Notes: a model not told the origin generated them from the letters alone. A stretch of DNA of 64,000 nt from Streptomyces syringium (GCF_017876625.1 NZ_JAGIOH010000001.1:7275501-7339500), one strand, 5' to 3'. Positions 25,952-35,305 are shown, numbered from the stretch's first letter. Numbers and translations are program-made.

Positions 25952-26875
25952 ATGACGCGTCCCGCATCCGCCCGTACGACCGATGCCTCGCAGGACGAGC
26001 CGGAAAGCCGTCGGCGGTTACGCCGGGTGTCGGGGATCCGGTCGTTCGGGCTGGGCGAGCTGAAGATCAGCTACGTCCCGGACGGGGCGGTCGAGCTCAA
26101 GCCGCTCGGCTGGCTGGCGGACTCGACCGAGGAGTACTGGGCGGCCCACCCCGAGTACCTCGACGCCACCGGCAATCTGGTGGCGAGCATCGGCGGGCTG
26201 CTCGTCGAGCACGGCGAGCGGGCCCTGCTGATCGACGCGGGCTTCGGGCCCCAGGCCTGGCCGGCGGATCCCGAGCACCCGTACATCGGCGCCATCCACG
26301 GCGGTGAACTGCTCGACGGTCTCGCCGCCCTCGGCCGCGCGCCGGAGGAGATCGAGGCGGTGGCGTTCACCCACCTGCACACCGATCACCTCGGCTGGGC
26401 CTGCCTCCCCGTTCCGGGGACGGACCGGATCGCCTTCGCCGGCGCGCGGTATCTGTTCTCGGAGCCCGAGTGGACGCAGCGCCGCCCCAATGCCGGGCAC
26501 GGGGTGACGCAGGAGATGCTGACCACGCTGGAGCCCCAGGTCCGTACCGTCGTCGACGACGAGGAGATCTTCCCCGGGGTCCGGGTCCTCCTGACGCCCG
26601 GTCACACCCCCGGTCACACGGCCTACACGATCACTTCGGGCGGCCGGCGTCTCATCGCGTTCGGTGACGCGATGCACACCTCCGTGCAGATCGACCACCC
26701 CGACTGGTCGGCCGGCCCCGACCACGACCCGGTGGAGTCCGCCGTCCACCGCCGTCGCCTGGTGGCCGAGCTCGCACGGCCGGACACGATCGGCTTCGGG
26801 GTCCACTTCGCCGACGTGGTCTTCGGTCGGGTCCGCCCGAACCAGGACGGACCGGCCTGGCACCCCGAACCGTAG
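25952..26875 (+). CDS. Metallo-beta-lactamase-fold hydrolase
   Basis: A 307-aa protein with the metal-binding signature THLHTDHLGW (HxHxDH, about residues 155-165), a later His in LTPGHTPGHTAY (about 218) and Asp in IAFGDAMH (about 235). This is the layout of the general MBL hydrolase group (lactonase-like) rather than of secreted beta-lactamases: there is no signal peptide. The ATG at 25952 has AAGGAG ten bases upstream; the frame is open to 25880, inside the operator. Probably induced when the MarR repressor binds its ligand; a lactone or ester substrate is plausible but unproven. Confidence 0.88.
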   Translation: MTRPASARTTDASQDEPESRRRLRRVSGIRSFGLGELKISYVPDGAVELKPLGWLADSTEEYWAAHPEYLDATGNLVASIGGLLVEHGERALLIDAGFGPQAWPADPEHPYIGAIHGGELLDGLAALGRAPEEIEAVAFTHLHTDHLGWACLPVPGTDRIAFAGARYLFSEPEWTQRRPNAGHGVTQEMLTTLEPQVRTVVDDEEIFPGVRVLLTPGHTPGHTAYTITSGGRRLIAFGDAMHTSVQIDHPDWSAGPDHDPVESAVHRRRLVAELARPDTIGFGVHFADVVFGRVRPNQDGPAWHPEP

Positions 26876-26906
26876 GGGTTCCGCTCCCGGACCGTGCCGT
26901 CACCTA

Positions 26907-26941
26907 CCTCGGTGGGTGCCCGCAGCGGGCACCCACCGAGG
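26907..26941 (+). terminator. Terminator after the MBL gene
   Basis: A 16-bp perfect stem (26907-26922 with 26926-26941), 3-nt loop, 31 bp after the stop. Confidence 0.85.
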
Positions 26942-27052
26942 CGTCGGGCCGTTCCCCACCGGTTGTCATCAAACGCTCATACAAGCAGGCCAACCGGGTA
27001 GGGCTCGTGATCGTCTGAGTCGACGAACCGACTCACGGCACAGGACGAACCG

Positions 27053-29122
27053 ATGCAAGGCAGGAAAGCTGCCTCGTCGAGGAGCGATAGGACCATGGGC
27101 ATGGACCGGTACAGGCCTCGCCTGCCCCGCCGTAAGGCCGCGGGCACGCACAGGCGGCGGCGCTTCATCGACTACCCGCGCCGCGGCAGACGAGGGCTGC
27201 GCCGTTGGCTTCCGTCGTGGCGTCAGCTCCTGGGCACCTTCACCCTCTGCCTCGCCTGCCTGGGCGCGCTGTTCGCCTACGTCTACACCAGCGTGGAGAT
27301 CCCCGACGAGAACGTGGCGGCCCGTCAGGAGGCCAATGCCTACTACTGGGCCGACGGCACGCAGATGGTGAGCCTGGGCGCGGTCAACCGCAACATCATC
27401 CGGCTGGCGGACGTCCCGAAGTCCGCCCAGAGCGCGGTGATCGCGGCGGAGAACGAGAGCTTCTACAGCGACTCCGGTGTGTCCTTCAAGGGCATCCTGC
27501 GTGCCTTCTTCAGCACCGCGCAGGGCAAGGAGACCCAGGGTGGTTCCACCATCACCCAGCAGTACGTGAAGAACACCTACCTCTCGCAGGAGCAGACGAT
27601 CACGCGGAAGGTCAAGGAGTTCGTCATCTCGCTGAAGGTGGACCGGAAGAAGAGCAAGGACGAGATCCTCCAGGGCTATCTCAACACCAGCTGGTTCGGC
27701 CGCGGCGCGTACGGCATCGAGGCCGCCTCCCAGGCCTACTACGGCATACCGGCCAAGAAGCTGAACCCCAGCCAGAGCGCCCTGCTGGCAGCGCTGTTGA
27801 AGGGGGCCGAGCAGTACGACCCCTCGCTCGGGGAGAAGAACCACGAGCGGGCCGAGGACCGTTGGAAGTGGATCCTCGACCGGCAGGTCCGGGCCGGGCT
27901 CATGGACCGCTCGGAGCGGAACAAGTACCGGACCTTCCCCGAACCGCGCAAGCAGTCCACCTCCACCAGCCTGAACGGCCAGATCGGCTATCTCGTCGAC
28001 GTCGCCAACAAGAACATCAAGCAGCGCACCCAGCTCACCGACAAGGACCTCGGCCACGGCGGCTACCGCATCCACACCACCTTCGACAAGAAGAGGACAC
28101 GGCAGCTGCAGACGTCGGTGGAAGGCGTCCTGAAGCGCGACATCGACCCGAAGAAGCGCGACTCCGACACCGATGTGCAGGTCGGCGCCGCCTCGGTACG
28201 GCCCTCGGACGGTGCCATCGTCGCCCTCTACGGCGGCCCCGACGCCACCAAGCACTTCACCAACAACGCCGACACCTCCGGCGTGCCCGTCGGCTCCGCG
28301 TTCAAGCCGTTCGTCCTCGCCGCCGCCCTGAAGAACGGCGCGCGCGCCGGATCGGGCGACGGTGGACGGCAGGACGTCTCCCTCGACAGCTACTACGGCA
28401 AGGACGGCGCGCTCCAGCAGTCCGCGGACGTCTTCCCGGCCGCCCGGCCCACCCAGCCGCCCGGTCCCGGGACGCCGGGCCTGGAAGGCCCCGACGAGGC
28501 ACACCCCACCCTGCGTCAGGCCTCGATCACCGGGGGCAACGCGACCTTCGTCCAGCTCGGCCGCGATGTGGGGCTGGAGCAGGTCCGGGACACCGCCGTC
28601 CGCGCCGGACTGCTGAAGGACAGCATGGCGCCGCTGGAGCGCACCTTCCCCATCGGCACCTCGACGCCGAGTGCCATCCGGATGGCAGGGGCCTACGGCA
28701 CCTTCGCCAATCAGGGCCTGCAGAACGACCCGTACTCCGTGACCAGGCTGCTCAAGGACGGCAAGCCGGTCGAGGGCTTCCAGCAGACGCGGGCACAGCG
28801 CGCGCTCGACGAGGACGTGGCGAACGACGTCTCCGACGTGCTGCGCGAGGCCGGGGCCAAGAGCGCCGAGGCACTCGACGCGAAGACCACCGGGAGCATC
28901 GGTCCCTTCGCGGCGGGCCGCACCGGCGACCAGGACCGGCTGAAGTCCGCGTGGTTCGTCGGATACACCAAGGAGCTGTCCACCGCCGTGGCCATGTTCC
29001 GCACCAAGCCGAGCGAGCCGCAGCTGCTGCCCATGTCGGACGTCGGCGGTGAGAAGTCGGAGCGGGGCAATGTCTTCCCACCCCGGATCTGGGCCGACTA
29101 CATGGGCGCCGCGACCTCCTGA
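27053..29122 (+). CDS. Bifunctional penicillin-binding protein (GT51 transglycosylase-transpeptidase) with altered motifs
   Basis: A 689-aa protein with a basic cytoplasmic N-terminus, one transmembrane helix (about 60-82), a GT51 domain and a transpeptidase domain. GT51 motifs are ENESFYSDSG (canonical EDxxFxxHxG, so Asp and His are replaced), GGSTITQQYVKN (intact) and KSKDEILQGYLN (intact). The transpeptidase has PVGSAFKPF with the SxxK nucleophile (about 414). The SxN motif reads GGN (about 495) and the KTG motif reads RTGD (about 622). Such changes can alter beta-lactam affinity. The start at 27053 has AGGA at seven bases; ATG 27095 is an alternative. It stands alone between terminators. 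Confidence 0.88.
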   Translation: MQGRKAASSRSDRTMGMDRYRPRLPRRKAAGTHRRRRFIDYPRRGRRGLRRWLPSWRQLLGTFTLCLACLGALFAYVYTSVEIPDENVAARQEANAYYWADGTQMVSLGAVNRNIIRLADVPKSAQSAVIAAENESFYSDSGVSFKGILRAFFSTAQGKETQGGSTITQQYVKNTYLSQEQTITRKVKEFVISLKVDRKKSKDEILQGYLNTSWFGRGAYGIEAASQAYYGIPAKKLNPSQSALLAALLKGAEQYDPSLGEKNHERAEDRWKWILDRQVRAGLMDRSERNKYRTFPEPRKQSTSTSLNGQIGYLVDVANKNIKQRTQLTDKDLGHGGYRIHTTFDKKRTRQLQTSVEGVLKRDIDPKKRDSDTDVQVGAASVRPSDGAIVALYGGPDATKHFTNNADTSGVPVGSAFKPFVLAAALKNGARAGSGDGGRQDVSLDSYYGKDGALQQSADVFPAARPTQPPGPGTPGLEGPDEAHPTLRQASITGGNATFVQLGRDVGLEQVRDTAVRAGLLKDSMAPLERTFPIGTSTPSAIRMAGAYGTFANQGLQNDPYSVTRLLKDGKPVEGFQQTRAQRALDEDVANDVSDVLREAGAKSAEALDAKTTGSIGPFAAGRTGDQDRLKSAWFVGYTKELSTAVAMFRTKPSEPQLLPMSDVGGEKSERGNVFPPRIWADYMGAATS

Positions 29123-29127
29123 GCGCC

Positions 29128-29162
29128 GGCGGGCGGGCCGCCCACCAGGGAGCCCGCCCGCC
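29128..29162 (+). terminator. Terminator after the PBP gene
   Basis: An 11-bp GC-only stem (29128-29138 with 29152-29162), directly after the stop. Confidence 0.75.
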
Positions 29163-29250
29163 TCCCCCGGGAGACCGGGCTGGGACGGACGGGGCAGGGA
29201 CGGGGCCGGGACCTCATGCCCCTGGGCCGCCGAGCGGCTGATCGTGAGGG

Positions 29251-30489
29251 GTGACCATCCGATCCAGCTCAACGAACGAGCCCCTCATGTCTGTCTTCGC
29301 TTCACCGCTCGCCCTCGACAGGTACCTGGTCGCCGGATCCGTGGGATTCCCGGTACAGGTGCGGCACGGGGACGACTCCTGGTCCGAACTGGCACGGATC
29401 GCGGCCGAACCGGCCCCCGACGCCTTCGTGATCGTGACGGAGCGCACCCTGCCCCGGGCGCACATCGCCCGCGTCCTGCACCACCTCGGTACGGCCGCAC
29501 CCACCTGCGTGCGGTGGCTGACCGGCCAGGACGTCCCCGACTGCGCGGCCCTCACACCCGGCTCGGTGATCGTCGCCCTGGGCGGCACCCGCGTCATCGA
29601 CGCCGCCGGCCGGCTGGCCGCCCGTACCGGGGGCCGCCACCGCCTGGTGTATCTGCCGACCACCCTGCGGGCGATGTCGGACTCGGCACTGTCGCTCGTC
29701 GGCCCCACCGGCCCCCGCCCCGCGCCGGTCCTCGTCCGCGTCCAGCTGGACTTCCTGACGATGCTCAGCCCGGCCGCCCTTCGCTCCGGACTGAGCGCGC
29801 TCGTCAGGAACGTCCTGGCCGTCAGCCCGGCCTTCCACGACCGGGTGGCCGGCCGGCTGTGCCGCGACGCCCGGTACGACCCGGAGACCCTGGCGTCGTT
29901 CATCGCCCTGTCCCTGGAGGTGCGGGCCACGCTCATGATCTACGACCCGCTGGAGCAGGGTCCCGCCATGGCCTTCCACTACGGGCGCACCGTCGCGGAC
30001 GCGCTGCGCGGGCTCGGCGCCGACGCGCCGCGGTACGGCGAGGCGAGTGCCCTCGGCATGCTCGTCGCCGCCCGCGTGGCCAGGCTCTCGGGGCTGCTGG
30101 ACGAGGAGGGCGAGCGGGCGCACCGGGACCTGGTGGCCCGGTGGGGCGTCCCCATGGAGCTGCCCGCCACCGTCACCGCCGACGACGTCCTGGTGGCGCT
30201 GCGCCGCGGCGCGGCCCCCGGGATGCCCTCCCCGCGCGGCACCGCCGCACCGGGCCGCCCGGCGCTGGTGCTCCTCGACCGGCTGGGGGAGCCGCACATC
30301 GAGGGCGGTCACCTGGCCGCCCGGGTCGGCGAGGACCTCCTGCGGGCCGGGCTCGACGCGATCACCGGCCGGGGCACGGGGACGCCGCGTGATACCGGGA
30401 CCGCCGGGGCCGCTACCGAGGCCTCCCCGGCCGGGCACGGGCCGGCCGGCCGGGACCTGGCGGCGGCCGTCGGTCCCGGTCGCCCGTGA
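29251..30489 (+). CDS. Dehydroquinate-synthase-like protein lacking the metal ligands
   Basis: A 412-aa protein with the fold pattern of dehydroquinate synthase and sugar phosphate cyclases: a nucleotide-binding stretch VIVALGGTRVIDAAG (about 105-120), LVYLPTTLRAMSDSALS (the PTTLLAQVDS-like loop), then the metal-site helices. In true enzymes zinc is held by Glu (GLAEVVK-like), His (NFGHT) and His (HGEAVAIGM). Here the matching positions read GLSALVR, HYGRT (about 242) and RYGEASALGM (about 260), so all three ligands appear lost. The C-terminal 60 residues are low-complexity. It lies 121 bp before an indigoidine-type synthetase on the same strand. The GTG 29251 start is uncertain; ATG 29287 is possible but lacks a ribosome site. 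Confidence 0.65.
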   Translation: MTIRSSSTNEPLMSVFASPLALDRYLVAGSVGFPVQVRHGDDSWSELARIAAEPAPDAFVIVTERTLPRAHIARVLHHLGTAAPTCVRWLTGQDVPDCAALTPGSVIVALGGTRVIDAAGRLAARTGGRHRLVYLPTTLRAMSDSALSLVGPTGPRPAPVLVRVQLDFLTMLSPAALRSGLSALVRNVLAVSPAFHDRVAGRLCRDARYDPETLASFIALSLEVRATLMIYDPLEQGPAMAFHYGRTVADALRGLGADAPRYGEASALGMLVAARVARLSGLLDEEGERAHRDLVARWGVPMELPATVTADDVLVALRRGAAPGMPSPRGTAAPGRPALVLLDRLGEPHIEGGHLAARVGEDLLRAGLDAITGRGTGTPRDTGTAGAATEASPAGHGPAGRDLAAAVGPGRP

Positions 30490-30524
30490 CGGGACGGGGG
30501 ACCGCAGCGCGACCGTCCCCTCAT

Positions 30525-30545
30525 GTGTCCGGGACACCGGGACAC
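30525..30545. promoter_or_regulatory. Palindrome and repeat upstream of the indigoidine-type synthetase
   Basis: GTGTCC-G-GGACAC is a perfect palindrome (30525-30537), and CGGGACAC is repeated directly after it (30538-30545). It lies about 70 bp before the synthetase start, where an operator or a small RNA hairpin would fit. Confidence 0.4.
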
Positions 30546-30610
30546 CCAGTGTGGATCACGAAGGTCATCCCGATTCGGTGCCCCGCGGCACCCCACCCGA
30601 GGAGACGGTC

Positions 30611-33600
30611 GTGCCGACCACACAGACATCCCATGACCAGTGCCTCACCGGCCTCTTCCAGGAGGCGGTGGAGGCACACCCCCACCGGACGGCGGTTGTC
30701 GACGAGAAGGAGACCCTGACCTACCGCGAGCTCGCGGAGGCAAGCGCGGACCTCGCGGCATACCTGCGACATCTCGGCGTCGCGCCCGACGACCGGGTGG
30801 GCCTCTTCGTCGAGCCGTCGATCGAACTGATGACGGGCGTCTGGGGAATCCTGTTCGCTTCGGGGGCCTATCTGCCGTTGTCACCGGAGTACCCCGAGGC
30901 ACGGCTGCGGTACATGATCGAGGACGCCCGGGCCGATGTCATCGTCGCCCAGGAAAAGCTCACGCCCAGGCTGGCGGAGCTGGCACCGAAGGGCACGACG
31001 ATCGTCACCCTGCCGGACGTGCGGGAGTTCGCGCGTTCCCCCGGTGCCGGGGCCGCGCGCCGCGCCCTCGGCACCGGCCCGCGCCCGCACGACCTGGCGT
31101 ACGTCATCTACACCTCGGGCAGCACGGGGAAGCCGAAGGGGGTGATGATCGAACACCGCGCCATCGTCAACCAGATGCGGTGGATGAAGGCCGTCGGCCA
31201 CCTGGACCGGGACGCGGTCGTCCTGCAGAAGACCCCGATGAGCTTCGACGCGGCCCAGTGGGAGATCCTGGCGCCGAGCTGCGGCAGCGAGGTCGTCATG
31301 GGACGCCCGGGCGTGTACCGGGACCCCGAGGGGCTGATCGAGGCCATCGGCACGCACCGGGTGACGACACTCCAATGCGTGCCGACCCTGCTCCAGGCAC
31401 TGCTGGACAGCGACGGGTTCGCGGGGCTCACCTCGCTCACTCAGATCTTCAGCGGTGGCGAGGCTCTGTCCGCGAACCTCGCCCGGCAGTGCCTCGAGAC
31501 GTTCCCGAAGTGCGATCTGGTGAATCTGTACGGGCCGACCGAATGCACCATCAACACCTCGGCCTTCACCGTCGACCGGGATGCCGTAGACGGCGGCTCG
31601 CACATGATCCCGATCGGCACCCCCGTGCACCGCACCCACTACCGCATTCTCAGGCGCGACCGGGCCCCGGTGGCCGTGGGGGAGACCGGTGAGCTGTACA
31701 TCGGCGGCGCCCAGCTCGCGCGCGGCTATCTGCACCGGCCGGAGCTGACCGCGGAGCGGTTCATCGACGACCCGTTCACCACCGACGGCCCCGGGGCCAG
31801 GCTGTACCGGACCGGCGACCTGGCGTACTGGAACCCCGACGGCACGGTCCAGTTCGCGGGCCGGGCGGACAACCAGGTGAAGCTGAGGGGTTTCCGGGTC
31901 GAGCTGGACGAGATCAGGCTGGCGATCGAGAACCACGACTGGGTCAAGAACGCCGCGGTCGTCGTCAAGGACGACCCCCGCACCGGATTCCAGAATCTGA
32001 TCGCCTGCGTCGAGCTCAGTCCGAAGGAAGCGGCGCTCATGGACCAGGGGCGGCACGGCGCCCACCACCAGTCGAAGGCGAGCAGGCTGCAGGTGAAGGC
32101 CCAGCTGTCGGACGGCGGCTGCCGGGACGCGGCGGAACTCCGGGGCAGGCCTGCGGTCGATCTGCCCGGCGCGGTGCCGAAGCCCGAGCAGCGGCGGAGG
32201 GTGTTCGCCCGCAAGACCTACCGGTTCTTCGAAGGCGGTGACGTCGAGAAGGCCGACATCCTGCGCCTTCTGGGCGGTGGCGGCACGGCCGCGGCCCCCC
32301 GGGGCCCGGACAGCCTGACCCTCGCCGAATGGGGCGGGATCCTGCGCTGGTTCGGCCAGTACCTGAGCGCCGAGCGGCTGCTGCCGAAGTACGGCTACGC
32401 GTCCCCGGGTTCGCTGTACGCCACCCAGCTGTACATCGAGTTGAACGGGGTGGGCGGCGTGCGGCCGGGGTGCTACTACTACCACCCCGCGCACCACCGG
32501 CTGGTGCTGATGCGTGAAACGTCCGGTACCGAAACGGCGCGGGTCAAGCTCCACTTCGTGGGGCGGAAGTCGGCGATCGAGCCGGTCTACAGGAACAACA
32601 TCCAAGAGGTCCTCGAAATCGAGACCGGCCACATGATCGGCCTGTTCGAGGAGATCCTCCCCGCGTACGGCCTGGACGTCAGGGCGCTGGGCCGCACACC
32701 CGCCGTGAAGGACGGCCTCGACTGCGCCGACGAGGACTACAGCCTGGGCACGTTCGAGGTGGTCCCGTACGACGCGCCGCGGCCCGCCGCGGACTCCCTG
32801 GACGTCTATGTCCAGACCCACCCCGGCAAGGTGTCCGACATGCCGACGGGGCTGTACCGGTACCAAGGCGGCGACCTGGAGCGGATCTCCGACGAGATCG
32901 TGCTGAAGAAACACGTCATCGCCATCAACCAGCGGGTCCACGAACGGTCGGCCCTCGGCATCACCGTGGTCAACCGGGACCACCGGAGCTGGCGCGGCTA
33001 CATCGATCTCGGCAGGAAGCTCCAGCGTCTGCAGATGAACGACATCGGCCTCGGGTTCATGTCCTCGGGCTACAGCTCCAGGAGCGGCGACGACCTGCCG
33101 TCGGCGAAGCGCATGGAGGCCGTCCTGACCGGTCTCGGACTGGAGACAGGGGCGTCCTACTTCTTCGTCGGCGGCCGGGTGAGCGAGGAGCAGATGCGCA
33201 GTGAAGGCATGAAGGAGGACATCGTCCATATGAAGGGCCCGGCCGAGCTCATCAAGGACGATCTGATCAAGTTCCTTCCCGACCACATGCTGCCGAACAG
33301 GGTCGTCGTCATGGACCGGCTGCCGCTCACCGCCAACGGGAAGATCGACGCCAAGGCGCTGGCCGCGTCGGAGCAGGTGAACGCGGAGGCCGCCGCACGC
33401 CCCTTCGTCGCGCCGCGGACGGCGACCGAGGAGCGGATCAGCCGTATCTGGCGGAAGGTCATGAAGCGGGACGCGGTCTCCGTGCAGGACGACTTCTTCG
33501 AGTCCGGAGGGAACTCGCTGATGGCGGTCGCGCTCATCAATCAACTCAACAAGGAATGCGCGAGCGCGCTGCCGTTGCAGATCCTGTTCGAACACCCCAC

Positions 33601-34471
33601 CGTCGAGGAGCTCGCCCGGCGGGTCGACGACGCGTCCTCCGTGCCCTCGGCGGCCTCCTCACGCCTGGTGCGGCTGTGGGGCGAGGGAACCGAGCCCCCC
33701 GTCCACTGCTGGCCCGGCCTCGGCGGCTACGCCATGAACCTCAGACCGCTGGCCGCCGCCGTGGACATCGACCGGCCCTTCTACGGGGTCCAGTCGCACG
33801 GCATCAACGAGGGCGAGACCCCGTACCCCACCATCAAGGAGATGGCGGCGGCGGACGTCACGGCCGTCAAGCGGATCCAGCCGGTGGGCCCGTACACGCT
33901 GTGGGGCTACTCCTTCGGCGCGCGGGTCGCCTTCGAGACCGCCTACCGGCTCGAACAGGCCGGTGACCGGGTGGAGAACCTCTTCCTGATAGCGCCGGGG
34001 TCACCGAAGTTCCGCGCGGAGTACGAGTTGGCGCACGGCGGCGAGCCCAGCTTCCGCAACCAGGCGTTCGTGGCGATCCTCTTCTCGGTCTTCGCGGGCC
34101 GCGCCACCGGCCCGGCACTGGAGGACTGCCTGCGGGCCACCGAGGACGAGGAGAGCTTCACCTCCTTCATCGGCGCCCGGTTCGCGGACCTCGACCGGGC
34201 GCTGATCCAGCGGATCGTCGACGTCGTACGCCGCACCTATGAATTCAAGTACAGCTTCGACGAGTTGACCGAGCGGAGGATCGACGCCCCGGTGACGGTC
34301 TTCAAGGCCGCCGGCGACGACTACTCGTTCATCGAGAACACCAGCGGCTACGCGTCGGCCGCCCCGAGGTTCGTCGACCTCGGAGCCGATCACTACGGGC
34401 TCCTCAGGGACCCGGGCGTGCACGAGCTGGTGCGGGCGATACGACGCCGGCTGGGAGCCGGCGAGGTGTGA
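30611..34471 (+). CDS. indC: Indigoidine-type single-module NRPS (A-Ox-T-TE)
   Basis: A 1286-aa synthetase, close to the length of BpsA/IndC. GTG 30611 follows GAGGAG. The adenylation motifs are YTSGSTGKPKG (about 167), FDAAQWEI (about 211) and NLYGPTECTIN (about 305). By motif alignment the ten-residue specificity code reads DAWQFGLINK, which I recall as the Gln code of indigoidine synthetases. A flavin-dependent SagB-type oxidase (KYGYASPGSLYATQLY, CYYYHPAHH) is inserted after A8 (about 500-850). Then come A10 LTANGKID (about 905), the carrier site SGGNSLMAV (about 965) and a thioesterase with GYSFG (about 1097). The family cyclises and oxidises two glutamines to the blue pigment indigoidine. 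The usual helpers IndA and IndB are absent nearby. Confidence 0.93.
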   Translation: MPTTQTSHDQCLTGLFQEAVEAHPHRTAVVDEKETLTYRELAEASADLAAYLRHLGVAPDDRVGLFVEPSIELMTGVWGILFASGAYLPLSPEYPEARLRYMIEDARADVIVAQEKLTPRLAELAPKGTTIVTLPDVREFARSPGAGAARRALGTGPRPHDLAYVIYTSGSTGKPKGVMIEHRAIVNQMRWMKAVGHLDRDAVVLQKTPMSFDAAQWEILAPSCGSEVVMGRPGVYRDPEGLIEAIGTHRVTTLQCVPTLLQALLDSDGFAGLTSLTQIFSGGEALSANLARQCLETFPKCDLVNLYGPTECTINTSAFTVDRDAVDGGSHMIPIGTPVHRTHYRILRRDRAPVAVGETGELYIGGAQLARGYLHRPELTAERFIDDPFTTDGPGARLYRTGDLAYWNPDGTVQFAGRADNQVKLRGFRVELDEIRLAIENHDWVKNAAVVVKDDPRTGFQNLIACVELSPKEAALMDQGRHGAHHQSKASRLQVKAQLSDGGCRDAAELRGRPAVDLPGAVPKPEQRRRVFARKTYRFFEGGDVEKADILRLLGGGGTAAAPRGPDSLTLAEWGGILRWFGQYLSAERLLPKYGYASPGSLYATQLYIELNGVGGVRPGCYYYHPAHHRLVLMRETSGTETARVKLHFVGRKSAIEPVYRNNIQEVLEIETGHMIGLFEEILPAYGLDVRALGRTPAVKDGLDCADEDYSLGTFEVVPYDAPRPAADSLDVYVQTHPGKVSDMPTGLYRYQGGDLERISDEIVLKKHVIAINQRVHERSALGITVVNRDHRSWRGYIDLGRKLQRLQMNDIGLGFMSSGYSSRSGDDLPSAKRMEAVLTGLGLETGASYFFVGGRVSEEQMRSEGMKEDIVHMKGPAELIKDDLIKFLPDHMLPNRVVVMDRLPLTANGKIDAKALAASEQVNAEAAARPFVAPRTATEERISRIWRKVMKRDAVSVQDDFFESGGNSLMAVALINQLNKECASALPLQILFEHPTVEELARRVDDASSVPSAASSRLVRLWGEGTEPPVHCWPGLGGYAMNLRPLAAAVDIDRPFYGVQSHGINEGETPYPTIKEMAAADVTAVKRIQPVGPYTLWGYSFGARVAFETAYRLEQAGDRVENLFLIAPGSPKFRAEYELAHGGEPSFRNQAFVAILFSVFAGRATGPALEDCLRATEDEESFTSFIGARFADLDRALIQRIVDVVRRTYEFKYSFDELTERRIDAPVTVFKAAGDDYSFIENTSGYASAAPRFVDLGADHYGLLRDPGVHELVRAIRRRLGAGEV

Positions 34472-34560
34472 CGGGCCGACGAGATGTGACGGCGCGGCCG
34501 TACGAGTGCGAGACGCTCGTGACGCAGGCTAAAAGGGTATGAGCGGCCAAAAGTAGCTGA

Positions 34561-34566
34561 TAGCGT
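34561..34566 (+). promoter_or_regulatory. Putative -10 box of a leaderless response-regulator transcript
   Basis: TAGCGT lies six bases before GTG 34573 with no ribosome site between, as seen in leaderless Streptomyces mRNAs. Two AAAAG-containing segments (about 34531-34553) just upstream could be regulator contacts. Confidence 0.4.
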
Positions 34567-34572
34567 CGATTT

Positions 34573-35241
34573 GTGAGCGAACAAGACAGGTCTGTGCCCC
34601 GCGTTCTGATCGTCGATGATCATCCACTCTTCCGCGCGGGGCTCAAGGTCGCCCTGGAGATCGCCGGCGGGGCCGTCGTCGTCGCCGAGGCCGAGACCGT
34701 CGGCGAAGTACCGGACGCCGTGGCTCAGCACCGGCCCGACGTCGTCGTCATGGACCTCTCCCTGCCGGACGCCTCCGGTATCGAAGCCACGCGTCAGCTC
34801 GCCGAGCTCCATCCCGGACTGCCCGTCCTGATGCTCACCATGTCCGACGACGACGGCAGTCTGCTCGCCGCCCTCCAGGCGGGGGCGCGCGGCTATCTGG
34901 TGAAGGGCGCGGGCGCCGACGAGGTCCAGCACGCGGTACGCACCGTCGCCGCGGGCGGCGCCGTCTTCGGCTCGGACATCGCCGGCCACCTCACCGAGCT
35001 GCTCTCCGGCAGCCGCCGGCGCGACGCGGAAATGCTCTTCCCCGCCCTCACCTCCCGTGAGTCCGAGGTGCTCGAACTGATCGCCCGGGGCCTCGACAAC
35101 CGGCACATCGCCCGCGAACTGGTGCTCTCGGAGAAGACCGTGCGCAATCACGTCACGCACGTCTTCGAGAAGCTCCAGGTCACCTCCCGTGCCGAAGCCG
35201 TCGCCCGGGCCAGGGACGTGGGCCTGGGCGACGACGACTGA
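34573..35241 (+). CDS. Orphan NarL-type response regulator
   Basis: A 222-aa regulator. The receiver has VLIVDDHPLFRAG, the phospho-acceptor in VVVMDLSLPDASG, LMLTMSDDDG and YLVKGAGADE. The LuxR-type HTH is LTSRESEVLELIARGLDNRHIARELVLSEKTVRNHV-like (about 158-215, given as family pattern). The start codon GTG has no ribosome site and is probably translated from a leaderless message. No histidine kinase is adjacent, so it is an orphan. It follows the indigoidine synthetase by about 100 bp on the same strand and might regulate it. It ends at a terminator shared with the convergent DNA-binding protein gene. Confidence 0.92.
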   Translation: MSEQDRSVPRVLIVDDHPLFRAGLKVALEIAGGAVVVAEAETVGEVPDAVAQHRPDVVVMDLSLPDASGIEATRQLAELHPGLPVLMLTMSDDDGSLLAALQAGARGYLVKGAGADEVQHAVRTVAAGGAVFGSDIAGHLTELLSGSRRRDAEMLFPALTSRESEVLELIARGLDNRHIARELVLSEKTVRNHVTHVFEKLQVTSRAEAVARARDVGLGDDD

Positions 35242-35250
35242 CCGGACGCG

Positions 35251-35294
35251 CCGAGGCCCGGGCCACCGAACATGTCGGTCGGCCCGGGCCTCGG
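35251..35294. terminator. Bidirectional terminator
   Basis: A 14-bp stem (35251-35264 with 35281-35294) plus an inner ACCG/CGGT pair between convergent genes. Confidence 0.85.
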
Positions 35295-35305
35295 TTGCGT
35301 CGCTG

